A stretch of DNA of 64,000 nt from Enterocloster bolteae. Its GTDB lineage: Bacteria; Bacillota; Clostridia; Lachnospirales; Lachnospiraceae. The position numbers and the translations under genes are program-made. The stretch is taken from NCBI RefSeq assembly GCF_002234575.2, contig NZ_CP022464.2, positions 62,001 through 126,000 on the forward strand, written 5' to 3'. The notes under the pieces are model-generated. The model searched no databases, was not told the origin of the DNA, and saw only the letters and a program-made list of their open reading frames with translations. Positions 16,931-25,633 of the stretch are shown in pieces (within the stretch, counting starts at the first letter, position 1; every line of letters begins with the position of its first letter).

Positions 16931-18169
16931 ATGAAAACAAGAGTAGTAGTAACCGGTATGGGTGCCATTACTCCCATTGGAAATGATGTGGAGAGCTTCT
17001 GGCAGGGACTTAAGGATAAGACAGTTGGAATCGGCCCCATTACTTATTTTGATACAACCGATTATAAGTGCAAGCTGGCAGCAGAGGTAAAGGGATTTGA
17101 TCCAAAACAGTACATGGATGCCAAGGCAGCCCGCCGTATGGAGGCATTTTCTCAGTTTGCGGTGGCTGCATCCAAGGAAGCCCTGGAGCAGTCCGGCATT
17201 GATATGGAGAAGGAGGATCCCTACCGAGTAGGCGTGTGCGTGGGATCCGGCATCGGCTCTCTCCAGGCCATGGAAAAGGATGTAAAGAAGCTTAACGAGA
17301 AGGGACCCAGCCGTGTGAACCCCCTTCTGGTGCCACTCATGATAAGCAACATGGCCGCAGGCAATGTTGCCATCCAGTTCGGGCTTAAGGGAAAATGCTT
17401 CAACGTGGTAACTGCATGCGCAACCGGAACCCATTCCATCGGTGAGGCGTTCCGTTCCATTCAGTACGGCGAGGCGGACGTGATGGTGGCCGGCGGAGCA
17501 GAGGCCAGCATTACCCCTATCGGCATTGCGGGATTTACCTCCCTTACAGCCCTGAACACCACAGAGGACGCTTCCAGGGCATCCATCCCCTTTGACGAGG
17601 ACAGAAATGGTTTTGTTATGGGCGAGGGAGCCGGCGTGGTAGTGCTGGAGTCCCTGGAACATGCAAAGGCCAGAGGAGCCAATATCCTGGCAGAGGTAGT
17701 TGGATACGGCGCCACCTGTGACGCCTTCCACATCACTTCCCCTGCAGAGGACGGAAGCGGCGCAGCCCGTGCCATGGAGAACGCCATGAAGGATGCAGGC
17801 ATGGCTGCGGAGGATATTGACTATGTCAATGCCCACGGCACCAGCACCCATCACAATGATTTGTTTGAGACAAAGGCCATCAGACTGGCTTTGGGAGACC
17901 ATGCGGAAAAAGTGAAGATTAACTCCACCAAATCCATGATTGGCCATCTTCTGGGAGCAGCAGGCGGCGTGGAGTTTATCACCTGTGTGAAGTCCATCCA
18001 GGATGGATTTGTCCATGCCACAGTAGGACTTGAGAAGCCGGGAGAGGGCTGCGATCTGGATTATACCATGGGCGACGGCGTTTCCATGAACGTGGATGTG
18101 GCCATCAGCAATTCCCTTGGATTTGGCGGACATAATGCCAGCCTGATTGTGAAAAAGTTCAGCGAATAA
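16931..18169 (+). CDS. fabF: 3-oxoacyl-ACP synthase II
   Basis: A 412-residue elongating condensing enzyme. The catalytic cysteine is C163 in VTACATGTHSIGEA; the two histidines are in NAHGTSTHHND and IGHLLGAAGG. The N-terminal RVVVTGMGAITPIGN is diagnostic. It extends acyl-ACP with malonyl-ACP in each cycle. Confidence 0.96.
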   Translation: MKTRVVVTGMGAITPIGNDVESFWQGLKDKTVGIGPITYFDTTDYKCKLAAEVKGFDPKQYMDAKAARRMEAFSQFAVAASKEALEQSGIDMEKEDPYRVGVCVGSGIGSLQAMEKDVKKLNEKGPSRVNPLLVPLMISNMAAGNVAIQFGLKGKCFNVVTACATGTHSIGEAFRSIQYGEADVMVAGGAEASITPIGIAGFTSLTALNTTEDASRASIPFDEDRNGFVMGEGAGVVVLESLEHAKARGANILAEVVGYGATCDAFHITSPAEDGSGAARAMENAMKDAGMAAEDIDYVNAHGTSTHHNDLFETKAIRLALGDHAEKVKINSTKSMIGHLLGAAGGVEFITCVKSIQDGFVHATVGLEKPGEGCDLDYTMGDGVSMNVDVAISNSLGFGGHNASLIVKKFSE

Positions 18170-18185
18170 TAGGAGGCCATGAGCT

Positions 18186-18704
18186 ATGAACGTAGATGAA
18201 ATCATAAAATTAATGCAGGCAGTTTCAGACAACGGGCTGACCAGCCTGGAGTTAAAGGAAGGAGAGCTTAAGCTTTCACTGAAGCGCGAAAAAGAGATGC
18301 CTCAGATTGTAACGGTAAGCGCTCCGTCCCCAGACGCGCCGTCCATGCAGATGGCAGCTATGCAGAACGGCCTGGCAGCTCCATCCATGATGTCCCCGGC
18401 CATGATGCCTCAGGGTGTGATGATGCCTCAGGCAGCCCAGGACACGGCTGGCCGCGCTGATATTGGTTCAGACAAGGTAGTTACTTCCCCCTTGGTGGGA
18501 ACCTTCTACAATGCTTCCTCACCGGACGCTGCTCCTTTTGTACAGGCAGGAGATACCGTGAAAAAGGGCCAGGTACTGGGAATTATCGAGGCCATGAAGC
18601 TGATGAATGAGATTGAGAGTGAATACGACGGTATCGTGGAAGCTGTCCTTGTGAACAACGAGGAAGTGGTGGAATACGGCCAGCCATTGTTCCGCATCAA
18701 ATAA
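18186..18704 (+). CDS. accB: Biotin carboxyl carrier protein of acetyl-CoA carboxylase
   Basis: A 172-residue carrier protein. The N-terminal helix (1-35) is followed by a flexible methionine-, alanine- and proline-rich linker (about 45-95) and the biotinyl domain (about 98-172). The biotinylated lysine is K138 in IIEAMKLMNEIE. It shuttles CO2 from AccC to the fused carboxyltransferase. It lies 16 nt after fabF. Confidence 0.96.
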   Translation: MNVDEIIKLMQAVSDNGLTSLELKEGELKLSLKREKEMPQIVTVSAPSPDAPSMQMAAMQNGLAAPSMMSPAMMPQGVMMPQAAQDTAGRADIGSDKVVTSPLVGTFYNASSPDAAPFVQAGDTVKKGQVLGIIEAMKLMNEIESEYDGIVEAVLVNNEEVVEYGQPLFRIK

Positions 18705-18731
18705 TACCAAAAGACGGAGGGATTTAAGGAT

Positions 18732-19157
18732 ATGTTGATGGGAGTTAAAGAAATCCAGGAGATCATACCGCACAGGCATCCTTTCCTGCTGGTGGATTGT
18801 ATTGAGGAGCTGCAACCAGGCGTGCGCGCCGTGGGATATAAATGCGTGACCTATGATGAGTCATTTTTTAAGGGACACTTTCCGCAGGAGCCGGTTATGC
18901 CGGGCGTGCTGCTGATTGAGGCCCTGGCCCAGACAGGGGCAGTGGCCATTCTGTCCCAGGAAGGGTTCAAGGGAAAGGTGGCTTACTTTGGAGGCATCGA
19001 AAAGGCTAAGTTCAAACGCAAGGTAGTGCCGGGCGACAGAGTAAAGCTGGAGTGCGAAATCATCAAGCAGAAGGGACCGGTTGGCGTGGGAAAGGCCACT
19101 GCGACGGTTGACGGAAAGCTGGCGGTGAGCGCAGAGCTAACATTCATGGTAGGTTAG
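18732..19157 (+). CDS. fabZ: 3-hydroxyacyl-ACP dehydratase
   Basis: A 141-residue hot-dog fold dehydratase. The N-terminal IIPHRHPFLLVD and the active-site pair H49 (FFKGHFPQEPVMPGV) and E63 (LIEALAQ) identify it. It forms trans-2-enoyl-ACP for FabK. No FabA or FabM is present in the window, so unsaturation must come from elsewhere. Confidence 0.96.
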   Translation: MLMGVKEIQEIIPHRHPFLLVDCIEELQPGVRAVGYKCVTYDESFFKGHFPQEPVMPGVLLIEALAQTGAVAILSQEGFKGKVAYFGGIEKAKFKRKVVPGDRVKLECEIIKQKGPVGVGKATATVDGKLAVSAELTFMVG

Positions 19158-19171
19158 GGAATCGAGGGAGA

Positions 19172-20530
19172 ATGCCGATGTTTAACAAGATTTTGATTGC
19201 CAATAGAGGTGAGATTGCGGTCCGCGTTATCCGGGCCTGCCGTGAGATGGGAATTCAGACCGTGGCCGTATATTCCGAGGCTGACAGGGACTGTCTTCAC
19301 ACCATGCTGGCCGACGAGGCTATCTGTATCGGGCCCGCAGCCTCCACGGACAGTTATCTGAATATTGAGAGGATTCTGGCAGCCACAGTGGCCATGAAGG
19401 CGGACGCCATCCATCCGGGATTCGGCTTCCTGTCTGAGAATGCCAGGTTTGCCAAGCTGTGCGCCGAGTGCAATATTGCGTTTATCGGGCCCAGCGCGGA
19501 AATTATCAATAAGATGGGCAATAAATCCGAAGCCCGAAAAACCATGATGGAAGCAGGGGTGCCTGTGGTGCCTGGCAGCAAGGAACCGGTCCACGCGGCT
19601 GAGGACGGTCTGGCCATGGCAAAAGAAATCGGCTTCCCGGTGATGATTAAGGCGTCATCCGGCGGCGGCGGCAAGGGCATGAGGATTTCCAGAAGCCCGG
19701 AGGACTTTACCGAGCTCTTTAACGCGGCCCAGATGGAGTCGGTGAAGGGATTTTCCGACGACACCATGTATATTGAGAAATACATTGAAAAGCCAAGGCA
19801 TGTGGAGTTCCAAATCATGGCCGACAAGCACGGCAATGTGGTCCATCTGGGAGAGCGTGACTGCTCCATCCAGAGACGCCACCAGAAGGTGCTGGAGGAA
19901 GCACCCTGTGATGTGATTTCACCCGGCCTGCGAAAAGCCATGGGCGATACCGCCGTAAAGGCAACCAAGGCAGTGGGATATGAGAATGCGGGAACCATAG
20001 AATTCCTTCTGGATAAGGATAAGAACTTTTATTTCATGGAGATGAATACCAGGATTCAGGTGGAGCATCCTGTTACTGAGATGGTTACGGGAATGGACCT
20101 GATTAAGGAGCAAATCCGGGTGGCTGCAGGGGAAACCTTAAGCGTCAGCCAGGAGGATGTGAGGATTGAAGGCCATGCCATTGAGTGCCGTATCAATGCC
20201 GAGAATCCCTCTAAGAACTTCATGCCATGTCCGGGACGCATCACCAATGTTCACATTCCCGGAGGCAACGGAGTCCGCGTGGACACCCATATTTACAATG
20301 ATTATAAGGTGCCTGCAAACTATGACTCCATGCTGATGAAGCTGATAGTATATGACAAGGACCGGGAGGCGGCCATATCCAAGATGCGCAGCGCCCTGGG
20401 CGAGGTAATCATAGAGGGAATAGAGACAAATATCAACTTCCAGTATGAAATCCTGGAAAATGACGCATTCCAGCAGGGAGATACAGACACCAGCTTTATT
20501 GAGAAGCATTTCCCGGACTATGTGCGGTGA
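19172..20530 (+). CDS. accC: Biotin carboxylase of acetyl-CoA carboxylase
   Basis: A 452-residue ATP-grasp enzyme that carboxylates AccB-biotin. The N-terminal KILIANRGEIAVRVIRA, the glycine-rich ATP lid KASSGGGGKGMR, and MNTRIQVEHPVTEM (catalytic Arg and Glu) are all present. The length is standard for a stand-alone biotin carboxylase. It lies 14 nt after fabZ. Confidence 0.97.
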   Translation: MPMFNKILIANRGEIAVRVIRACREMGIQTVAVYSEADRDCLHTMLADEAICIGPAASTDSYLNIERILAATVAMKADAIHPGFGFLSENARFAKLCAECNIAFIGPSAEIINKMGNKSEARKTMMEAGVPVVPGSKEPVHAAEDGLAMAKEIGFPVMIKASSGGGGKGMRISRSPEDFTELFNAAQMESVKGFSDDTMYIEKYIEKPRHVEFQIMADKHGNVVHLGERDCSIQRRHQKVLEEAPCDVISPGLRKAMGDTAVKATKAVGYENAGTIEFLLDKDKNFYFMEMNTRIQVEHPVTEMVTGMDLIKEQIRVAAGETLSVSQEDVRIEGHAIECRINAENPSKNFMPCPGRITNVHIPGGNGVRVDTHIYNDYKVPANYDSMLMKLIVYDKDREAAISKMRSALGEVIIEGIETNINFQYEILENDAFQQGDTDTSFIEKHFPDYVR

Positions 20531-20691
20531 TTTTGTGCCGCTGACGGGAAGGAAACATCGACCATACTAAATTGTTAAAGACCCCGCTAAGTATGGCGAA
20601 GTGCTTTCGCACATTAGCGCCTGGAGGACAGGAGCTGGCGTGCGCAGTGCAAATGCGCGGTACAAGTGCGCGATGCAGAAAGGAAATTGCT
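20531..20691 (+). other. Structured leader between accC and the accDA fusion
   Basis: Two overlapping helices can form here. CCATACT (20562-20568) pairs with AGTATGG (20590-20596). Alternatively CGCTAA (20585-20590) pairs with TTAGCG (20614-20619) around a GCGAA/TTCGC stem. They compete for 20590-20596. This could be an attenuation-like or mRNA-processing element; there is no T run. Confidence 0.3.
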
Positions 20692-22416
20692 ATGTTGCGG
20701 AACATGTTCAAAAAAACGTATACGAAAATAGATACGAAATATAAGCCCCAGGCCGGTTCCGACCAGGAGCCGGTGATCCCGGAAGGATTATGGCGCAAAT
20801 GTAATAAGTGCGGGCAGCCAATCTATGTGGAAGACGTAAAGAACAATTACTACGTATGTCCCAAGTGCAACGGCTATTTCCGTGTTCATGCATACCGCCG
20901 TATCGAGATGCTGGCGGATGAGGGAACCTTTGAGGAGTGGAACAAGGAAATGCCTTTCTCCAACCCTCTGAATTTTCCGGGATATGAGAAAAAGGTCATA
21001 GCTGCCAGGGAAAAGAGCCGCCTCAACGAGGCCATTGTCACCGGCAAATGCAAAGTTGACGGAAATCCTGCGGTAGTTGGCGTCTGCGATGCCCGTTTCA
21101 TTATGAGCAGCATGGGCCATGTGGTGGGTGAGAAAATCACCGACGCAGTAGAGCGGGCCACCAGGGAAAAACTGCCGGTTATCCTCTTTGCCTGCTCAGG
21201 CGGAGCCAGGATGCAGGAGGGCATTGTATCCCTGATGCAGATGGCCAAGACCTCGGCTGCCTTAAAGCGCCATCATGAGGCCGGCCAGCTGTTTATCAGC
21301 GTACTTACCGACCCTACCACAGGAGGCGTCACGGCCAGCTTTGCCATGCTGGGCGACATTATCCTGGCAGAGCCTCATGCGCTGATTGGTTTTGCGGGTC
21401 CCAGGGTTATTGAGCAGACCATTGGGCAGAAGCTGCCGGAAGGGTTCCAGCGTTCTGAATTTCTGCTGGAGCATGGATTTGTGGATAAGATTGTGGAGCG
21501 GAAGGACCAGAAAAGGGTCATTGGCCAGATTCTGTATATGCACCGCAGCCACAAGATGAACATAGAGTTAAAGAGTCCGGTGGAGACAGCCAGGACATTT
21601 GTGGATAAACCATCCCAATTGCAGGCGGATAGTGGAAAAACTGCCTGGGATACCGTTCTTCTCTCCAGGAAGTCCGACCGTCCCGTTGCAACGGATTATA
21701 TCAACGCCCTGTTTGATGAATTCATTGAATTCCACGGGGACCGGTATTTTAAGGATGATGGAGCCATTGTGGGCGGCGTTGCCATGTTCCACGGTATGCC
21801 CGTGACGGTCATCGGACAGCAGAAGGGCAAGAACACCAAGGACAACATTATCCGCAACTTTGGAATGCCGTCCCCTGACGGCTACCGCAAGGCGCTGCGC
21901 CTGATGAAACAGGCAGAGACCTTCAACCGTCCGGTTATCTGCTTTGTGGATACGCCGGGAGCCTTTTGCGGGCTGGAGGCAGAGGAAAGAGGACAGGGCG
22001 AGGCCATTGCCAGAAACCTGTTCGAGATATCAGACCTCAAGGTGCCTGTGCTCTCCATTGTAATCGGAGAGGGAGGGAGCGGCGGAGCATTGGCCATGGC
22101 TGTGGCCGACGAGGTGTGGATGCTGGAAAATGCCATTTACTCCATCCTTTCACCGGAGGGATTTGCCTCCATTCTGTATAAAGACAGCAAGAAGGCGCCG
22201 GATGCCGCCAAAGTCATGAAGGTGACGGCTAAGGACCTTTTACAGCTTGAGCTGATTGAACGCATCGTGCCTGAGGAAGAACCAGCATGCACGGACAATC
22301 TCTACCGTCTCGCTGAATATATGGACAGCGCCATGGCAGAGTTCTTTAAAACGTATCTCGCCATGAGCGATGAGGAGCTTAGGGAGCACAGGTACCAGAG
22401 ATTTAGGAGAATGTAA
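20692..22416 (+). CDS. accDA: Acetyl-CoA carboxylase carboxyltransferase, beta and alpha subunits fused
   Basis: A 574-residue protein joining AccD and AccA in one chain. The AccD half (about 1-295) has the zinc ribbon C37, C40, C56 and C59 and the CoA-site motifs ACSGGARMQEG and PTTGGVTASFAMLGD. The AccA half (from about 305) has ALFDEFIEFHGDR, FVDTPGAFCGLEAEERGQ and GEGGSGGALAM. The coiled N-terminal segment of free AccA is missing and a short linker replaces it. The start at 20692 is supported by AGAAAGGA. Bacteria usually encode the two subunits separately, so the fusion enforces 1:1 assembly. There is no internal stop or frameshift. Confidence 0.93.
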   Translation: MLRNMFKKTYTKIDTKYKPQAGSDQEPVIPEGLWRKCNKCGQPIYVEDVKNNYYVCPKCNGYFRVHAYRRIEMLADEGTFEEWNKEMPFSNPLNFPGYEKKVIAAREKSRLNEAIVTGKCKVDGNPAVVGVCDARFIMSSMGHVVGEKITDAVERATREKLPVILFACSGGARMQEGIVSLMQMAKTSAALKRHHEAGQLFISVLTDPTTGGVTASFAMLGDIILAEPHALIGFAGPRVIEQTIGQKLPEGFQRSEFLLEHGFVDKIVERKDQKRVIGQILYMHRSHKMNIELKSPVETARTFVDKPSQLQADSGKTAWDTVLLSRKSDRPVATDYINALFDEFIEFHGDRYFKDDGAIVGGVAMFHGMPVTVIGQQKGKNTKDNIIRNFGMPSPDGYRKALRLMKQAETFNRPVICFVDTPGAFCGLEAEERGQGEAIARNLFEISDLKVPVLSIVIGEGGSGGALAMAVADEVWMLENAIYSILSPEGFASILYKDSKKAPDAAKVMKVTAKDLLQLELIERIVPEEEPACTDNLYRLAEYMDSAMAEFFKTYLAMSDEELREHRYQRFRRM

Positions 22417-23549
22417 TGAGTGAGTTAAAACCATTGGTAATCGGGGATTTAGTAGTTGAAAAACCAATCATCCAGGGAGGAATGGGGGTAGGCATCAGCC
22501 TGCACAGGCTGGCCGGTGCCGTGGCAAAAGCCGGCGGCATGGGCATTATCTCAGCTGCCCAGATTGGTTTCAGGGAGCCGGATTTCACCACCAATTTCGT
22601 GGAAGCAAACTTAAGGTCCATCCGCAGGGAGATGAAACTGGCCAGAGAAATCGCACCCCAGGGCGCGATTGGTTTCAATATCATGGTGGCTACCAAGCAC
22701 TATGACATGTGGGTTAAGGAAGCTGTGAAGGCAGGCGCTGACATTATCATATCAGGTGCCGGACTTCCTGTGTCCCTGCCGGAATACGTGGAAGCTGCCT
22801 ATGCCGAGATGGAGAAGAAGCCGGACCGCAGGATCAAGCTGGCTCCCATTGTATCATCTGCCAAATCAGCCATGGTCATCTGCAAGATGTGGGACAGGAA
22901 ATGCCACATTGCCCCGGATCTGGTTGTGGTGGAAGGACCGCTGGCCGGAGGCCATCTGGGATTCTCACTGGACCAGTTATCTGCCTATGGCGCCGACACT
23001 TCCGATGTGCCGGCCACCTATGACCGGGAGGCCTATGACCGGGAGGTAAAGGCTGTCATAAAGGTAGTGGAGGAATATGGAACCAAGTATGGCAGGCATA
23101 TACCTGTGGTCACTGCCGGCGGCATATACACCCATGAAGATGTGATGCACCAGCTTGAGCTGGGGGCTGACGGCGTCCAGGTTGCCACCAGGTTTGTGAC
23201 GACCCAGGAGTGCGATGCCTCTGACGCCTATAAGCAGGCTTATATAAATGCGGGAAAGGAAGATATTGTCATCACCCAGAGTCCTGTGGGCATGCCGGGA
23301 AGGGCAATCTTAAATCCTTTCTTAAGTCAGATAAAGGGCGGCACCAGGCCGGCCATCAAGTCCTGCTTCCAGTGCCTGGAGCACTGTGACATCAGGACCA
23401 TTCCCTACTGCATTACCATGGCACTGGTATATGCGGCGGAGGGCGACACGGACCATGGCCTTTTGTTCTGCGGAAGCAATGCTTACCGTGCGGAAAAAAT
23501 TGATACTGTGGATAACGTTATGAAGGAATTAACAGGAGAGCTGGCTTAA
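22416..23549 (+). CDS. FabK-like NAD(P)H-dependent flavin oxidoreductase (nitronate monooxygenase family)
   Basis: A 377-residue TIM-barrel FMN protein of the nitronate monooxygenase/2-nitropropane dioxygenase family, distantly related to FabK. The N-terminal KPIIQGGMGVGISLHRLAGA, GPLAGGHLGF (flavin-site histidine) and VTAGGIYTHEDVMHQLELGADGVQ (in part: AGGIYTHEDV) are visible. It is longer than FabK and carries a C-terminal cluster SCFQCLEHC that may bind metal. Its ATG shares one base with the accDA stop, so it is translationally coupled to the operon. A lipid-related reductase or a nitroalkane detoxifier are both possible. Confidence 0.82.
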   Translation: MSELKPLVIGDLVVEKPIIQGGMGVGISLHRLAGAVAKAGGMGIISAAQIGFREPDFTTNFVEANLRSIRREMKLAREIAPQGAIGFNIMVATKHYDMWVKEAVKAGADIIISGAGLPVSLPEYVEAAYAEMEKKPDRRIKLAPIVSSAKSAMVICKMWDRKCHIAPDLVVVEGPLAGGHLGFSLDQLSAYGADTSDVPATYDREAYDREVKAVIKVVEEYGTKYGRHIPVVTAGGIYTHEDVMHQLELGADGVQVATRFVTTQECDASDAYKQAYINAGKEDIVITQSPVGMPGRAILNPFLSQIKGGTRPAIKSCFQCLEHCDIRTIPYCITMALVYAAEGDTDHGLLFCGSNAYRAEKIDTVDNVMKELTGELA

Positions 23550-23564
23550 TGCCGGCTCTTTTTT
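23538..23564 (+). terminator. Terminator of the fatty-acid operon
   Basis: GAGCTGGC (23538-23545), a 5-nt loop, GCCGGCTC (23551-23558) and six T. The stem overlaps the last stop codon of the operon. Confidence 0.9.
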
Positions 23565-23611
23565 CCTTATTTTACAAGGAATTTATGTTATCCGGTACAA
23601 TGGGACAACCC

Positions 23612-23663
23612 TTATCCCCAGATAATTAACAAAGATATCCACAAGTTATCCACATTATCCACC
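23612..23663 (+). promoter_or_regulatory. Cluster of four DnaA-box-like 9-mers
   Basis: TTATCCCCA (23612), ATATCCACA (23635), TTATCCACA (23646) and TTATCCACC (23655), all in one orientation. The third is a perfect DnaA box; the last three are spaced 11 and 9 bp apart. No dnaA or dnaN is adjacent, so this is more likely a DnaA-titration or DnaA-regulated site than the chromosome origin. Confidence 0.5.
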
Positions 23664-23740
23664 ATCGGATATCCAGGGCTGTCCCATGACCTTCCATCTG
23701 TCATTTTTATTACGGTTCTCTTTCATTTTCCGCCTGCCCA

Positions 23741-23769
23741 TTGACCCTCAAAAGGGTAGGTCTTAAAAT
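23741..23769 (+). promoter_or_regulatory. Promoter with internal palindrome, MerR gene
   Basis: TTGACC (23741-23746), 17 bp and TAAAAT (23764-23769). The spacer holds the inverted repeat ACCCT-CAAA-AGGGT (23744-23757), the usual place for a MerR-family operator, which suggests self-regulation. Transcription would start near 23776. Confidence 0.6.
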
Positions 23770-23808
23770 GTAGCTATGAAAAAACTGAATGAAACAGAGG
23801 GTGTGAAG

Positions 23809-24645
23809 ATGGAAAAAGCGTTGGCGGAGAAAACAGGGGGGTATCTCATAGGTGACGTTGCCCAGATGGTCGGTCTGAGCAGGGATGCCCTGCGTTTTTA
23901 TGAGAAAAAAGGAATCATCCGTGCAGATAAGAAGGAAAATGGGTACAGATATTATTCAGAGGATGATATCTACAGATTGATGTACATACTTTATCACAGA
24001 AAAATGAATACCAGCCTGGAAGAGATAGGAGGTCTTATGAGCGGACAGAACTCCACATCCGCTATGAGACAGCATGTCAGGCAGCGCATGGCGGAGGAGG
24101 AGGAAGCCCTCAGGCGGCACAGCCAGGCAATCATGAGGCTTAAGCTGGTGGAAAAGGATATAAGCCGCATAGAGGCGTGTATGGGCAGGTATTCCATAAG
24201 AAAATTCCCCAAAGCATTTGTCATGGCCAACTGTTCCGACCTGCAGGAGGGGTTAAGAACGTGGTTTAAGCTGTCCTCTACCATTCCGGGACTGGATATG
24301 GCTTATTTTTATAATGTACTCACATACACGGGACAGGACCTGGAGGAAAAAGGAACCCAGCTCCTGCTCTATGAGGGACTGGAGAAGGGGCTGGGCCAGG
24401 AATTTGACCGTAGTCTGTACTCTATGACGGAGGAGCCGGAATGTATCTATACCATTATTGAATCAGAATATACTCTTCCGGATTTTGATATGATTCACAG
24501 GATGGTCCAATGGGCCCATAAACATGGCCTGGAGCCCATGGAGTGCGTATACGCCAATGATATGACGTCCTTTTTCGCAAAGGACAGGACTACATATTGT
24601 CTGGAAATCTATATGCCTTTTAAAAGGATTGCATCGCCGGTATGA
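23809..24645 (+). CDS. MerR-family transcriptional regulator
   Basis: A 278-residue regulator. The N-terminal winged helix reads YLIGDVAQMVGLSRDALRFYEKKGII with the typical NGYRYYSEDDI. A coiled coil follows (about 75-125, rich in Glu and Arg), then a C-terminal ligand-binding-like domain of about 150 residues with several aromatic residues. The start at 23809 is preferred because GAGGG lies 7 nt upstream and the upstream ATG at 23776 coincides with the expected transcription start. The ligand is unknown. It converges with yitT. Confidence 0.87.
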   Translation: MEKALAEKTGGYLIGDVAQMVGLSRDALRFYEKKGIIRADKKENGYRYYSEDDIYRLMYILYHRKMNTSLEEIGGLMSGQNSTSAMRQHVRQRMAEEEEALRRHSQAIMRLKLVEKDISRIEACMGRYSIRKFPKAFVMANCSDLQEGLRTWFKLSSTIPGLDMAYFYNVLTYTGQDLEEKGTQLLLYEGLEKGLGQEFDRSLYSMTEEPECIYTIIESEYTLPDFDMIHRMVQWAHKHGLEPMECVYANDMTSFFAKDRTTYCLEIYMPFKRIASPV

Positions 24646-24671
24646 TACGGGTAAGAGTTCTTACCCGTATC
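24644..24671. terminator. Perfect 13-bp hairpin between merR and yitT
   Basis: GATACGGGTAAGA (24644-24656), a 2-nt loop and its exact complement (24659-24671). It overlaps the MerR stop region and lies between convergent genes; there is no poly-T. Next to it CCGTTATCAGCCG is directly repeated at 24677 and 24702. Confidence 0.5.
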
Positions 24672-24697
24672 CGTATCCGTTATCAGCCGGTGTATCC

Positions 24698-25381
24698 TTA
24701 CCCGTTATCAGCCGCAGTTTCCTTGCCGTTGTCCTCATCCTTTCTGGGAATGCCGAAGTTCTGGATGAAGTCAATCATAAAGGAGGATACGGTCACTGTT
24801 ATAAGCGAATATACGATACGTCCTGCGGGAATATACGACAGGGACAGTACCAGTACGGATACGTCCGTCAGCAGGTATGCCCTGGATATGCGGCAGCCCG
24901 TAACCTTGGAGATGACCAGGGCCAGGGCGTCGTCCCCGGCGCAGGAAGCTCCCTGGCGGACCACCAGGCCGCATCCGGTACCGATGAAGCATCCGCCTGC
25001 CAGAGCCGCCAGAAGGGGGTAGTCAGCCAGACTTGGAAGTACCGGGGGAAACAGTTCCCAGAGCCGGAAGAATCCGGCCATACATATGGTTGCGAAGATG
25101 GAGGTCTTAAGGAATTCCTTGCCCAGGAAACGAAAGCCCAGGGCATAGCTTAAGGCGTCCAGCACAGGTGACAGTATGGAAGATGACATGCCGAACCAGA
25201 AATGAAAGAGCAGAATCAATCCCAGAATACCTCCCTCCGTTATATCCGCCTGCTGGTGGATATTGTAGATGCCAAAGGTGGTAATGGCTGTACCAAGGAT
25301 GATGGATAACACAGTCTTTGGGGGAAAGGTTATGGATAATTCCTGTACAGCGCGGCAAGCCAGCTTCTTCAGCTGCTTCAT
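24698..25381 (-). CDS. YitT-family membrane protein
   Basis: A 227-residue polytopic protein of the YitT/YqfU family with five to six predicted membrane segments. Recognisable stretches are GTAITTFGIYNIHQQADITEGG near residue 30 (in part: FGIYNIHQQADITEGG) and GTGCGLVVRQGASCAGDDALA near 135. The soluble DUF2179 domain found at the C-terminus of many members is absent, since the chain ends soon after the last helix. The function of the family is poorly known. It starts behind AAAGGACG with a structured leader upstream. Confidence 0.85.
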   Translation of the reverse strand: MKQLKKLACRAVQELSITFPPKTVLSIILGTAITTFGIYNIHQQADITEGGILGLILLFHFWFGMSSSILSPVLDALSYALGFRFLGKEFLKTSIFATICMAGFFRLWELFPPVLPSLADYPLLAALAGGCFIGTGCGLVVRQGASCAGDDALALVISKVTGCRISRAYLLTDVSVLVLSLSYIPAGRIVYSLITVTVSSFMIDFIQNFGIPRKDEDNGKETAADNG

Positions 25382-25633
25382 AATAAAACGTCCTTTCTGT
25401 AAATAGGTTATAAAACCGGTTAGGGGCGGTCCGGGAATCCAAGGGATTCCGGGCCGCCCTGTTATGTTGTACTACCAGTATACCTCATGTACCCCGGGGG
25501 ATGTCAAGTGGGGATTTTCTCCATTCGGATGTTTGATTTTCATTATACGGATGTTTTCATGTAATCCCACCTGATAATTCATCCGGTAATTCTGCAGGTG
25601 ACTTACCTGCGCGGTTCCGGCCTGACTCTCCCG
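25382..25633. other. Intergenic region between divergent/leftward genes with large GC hairpin
   Basis: It holds a near-perfect hairpin (25423-25440 with 25443-25460) of about 17 bp with a 2-nt loop, in the 5' leader of yitT on the minus strand. The rest contains no coding potential that I can support. A T-rich stretch lies at 25510-25560. Confidence 0.4.

Noticed and set aside
16853..18232. 459-codon antisense frame over fabF
   Set aside because: fabF has all catalytic motifs on the other strand; the antisense frame has none.
23612..23663. Chromosome origin
   Set aside because: There is no dnaA, dnaN or long AT-rich unwinding region; the cluster alone is not enough.
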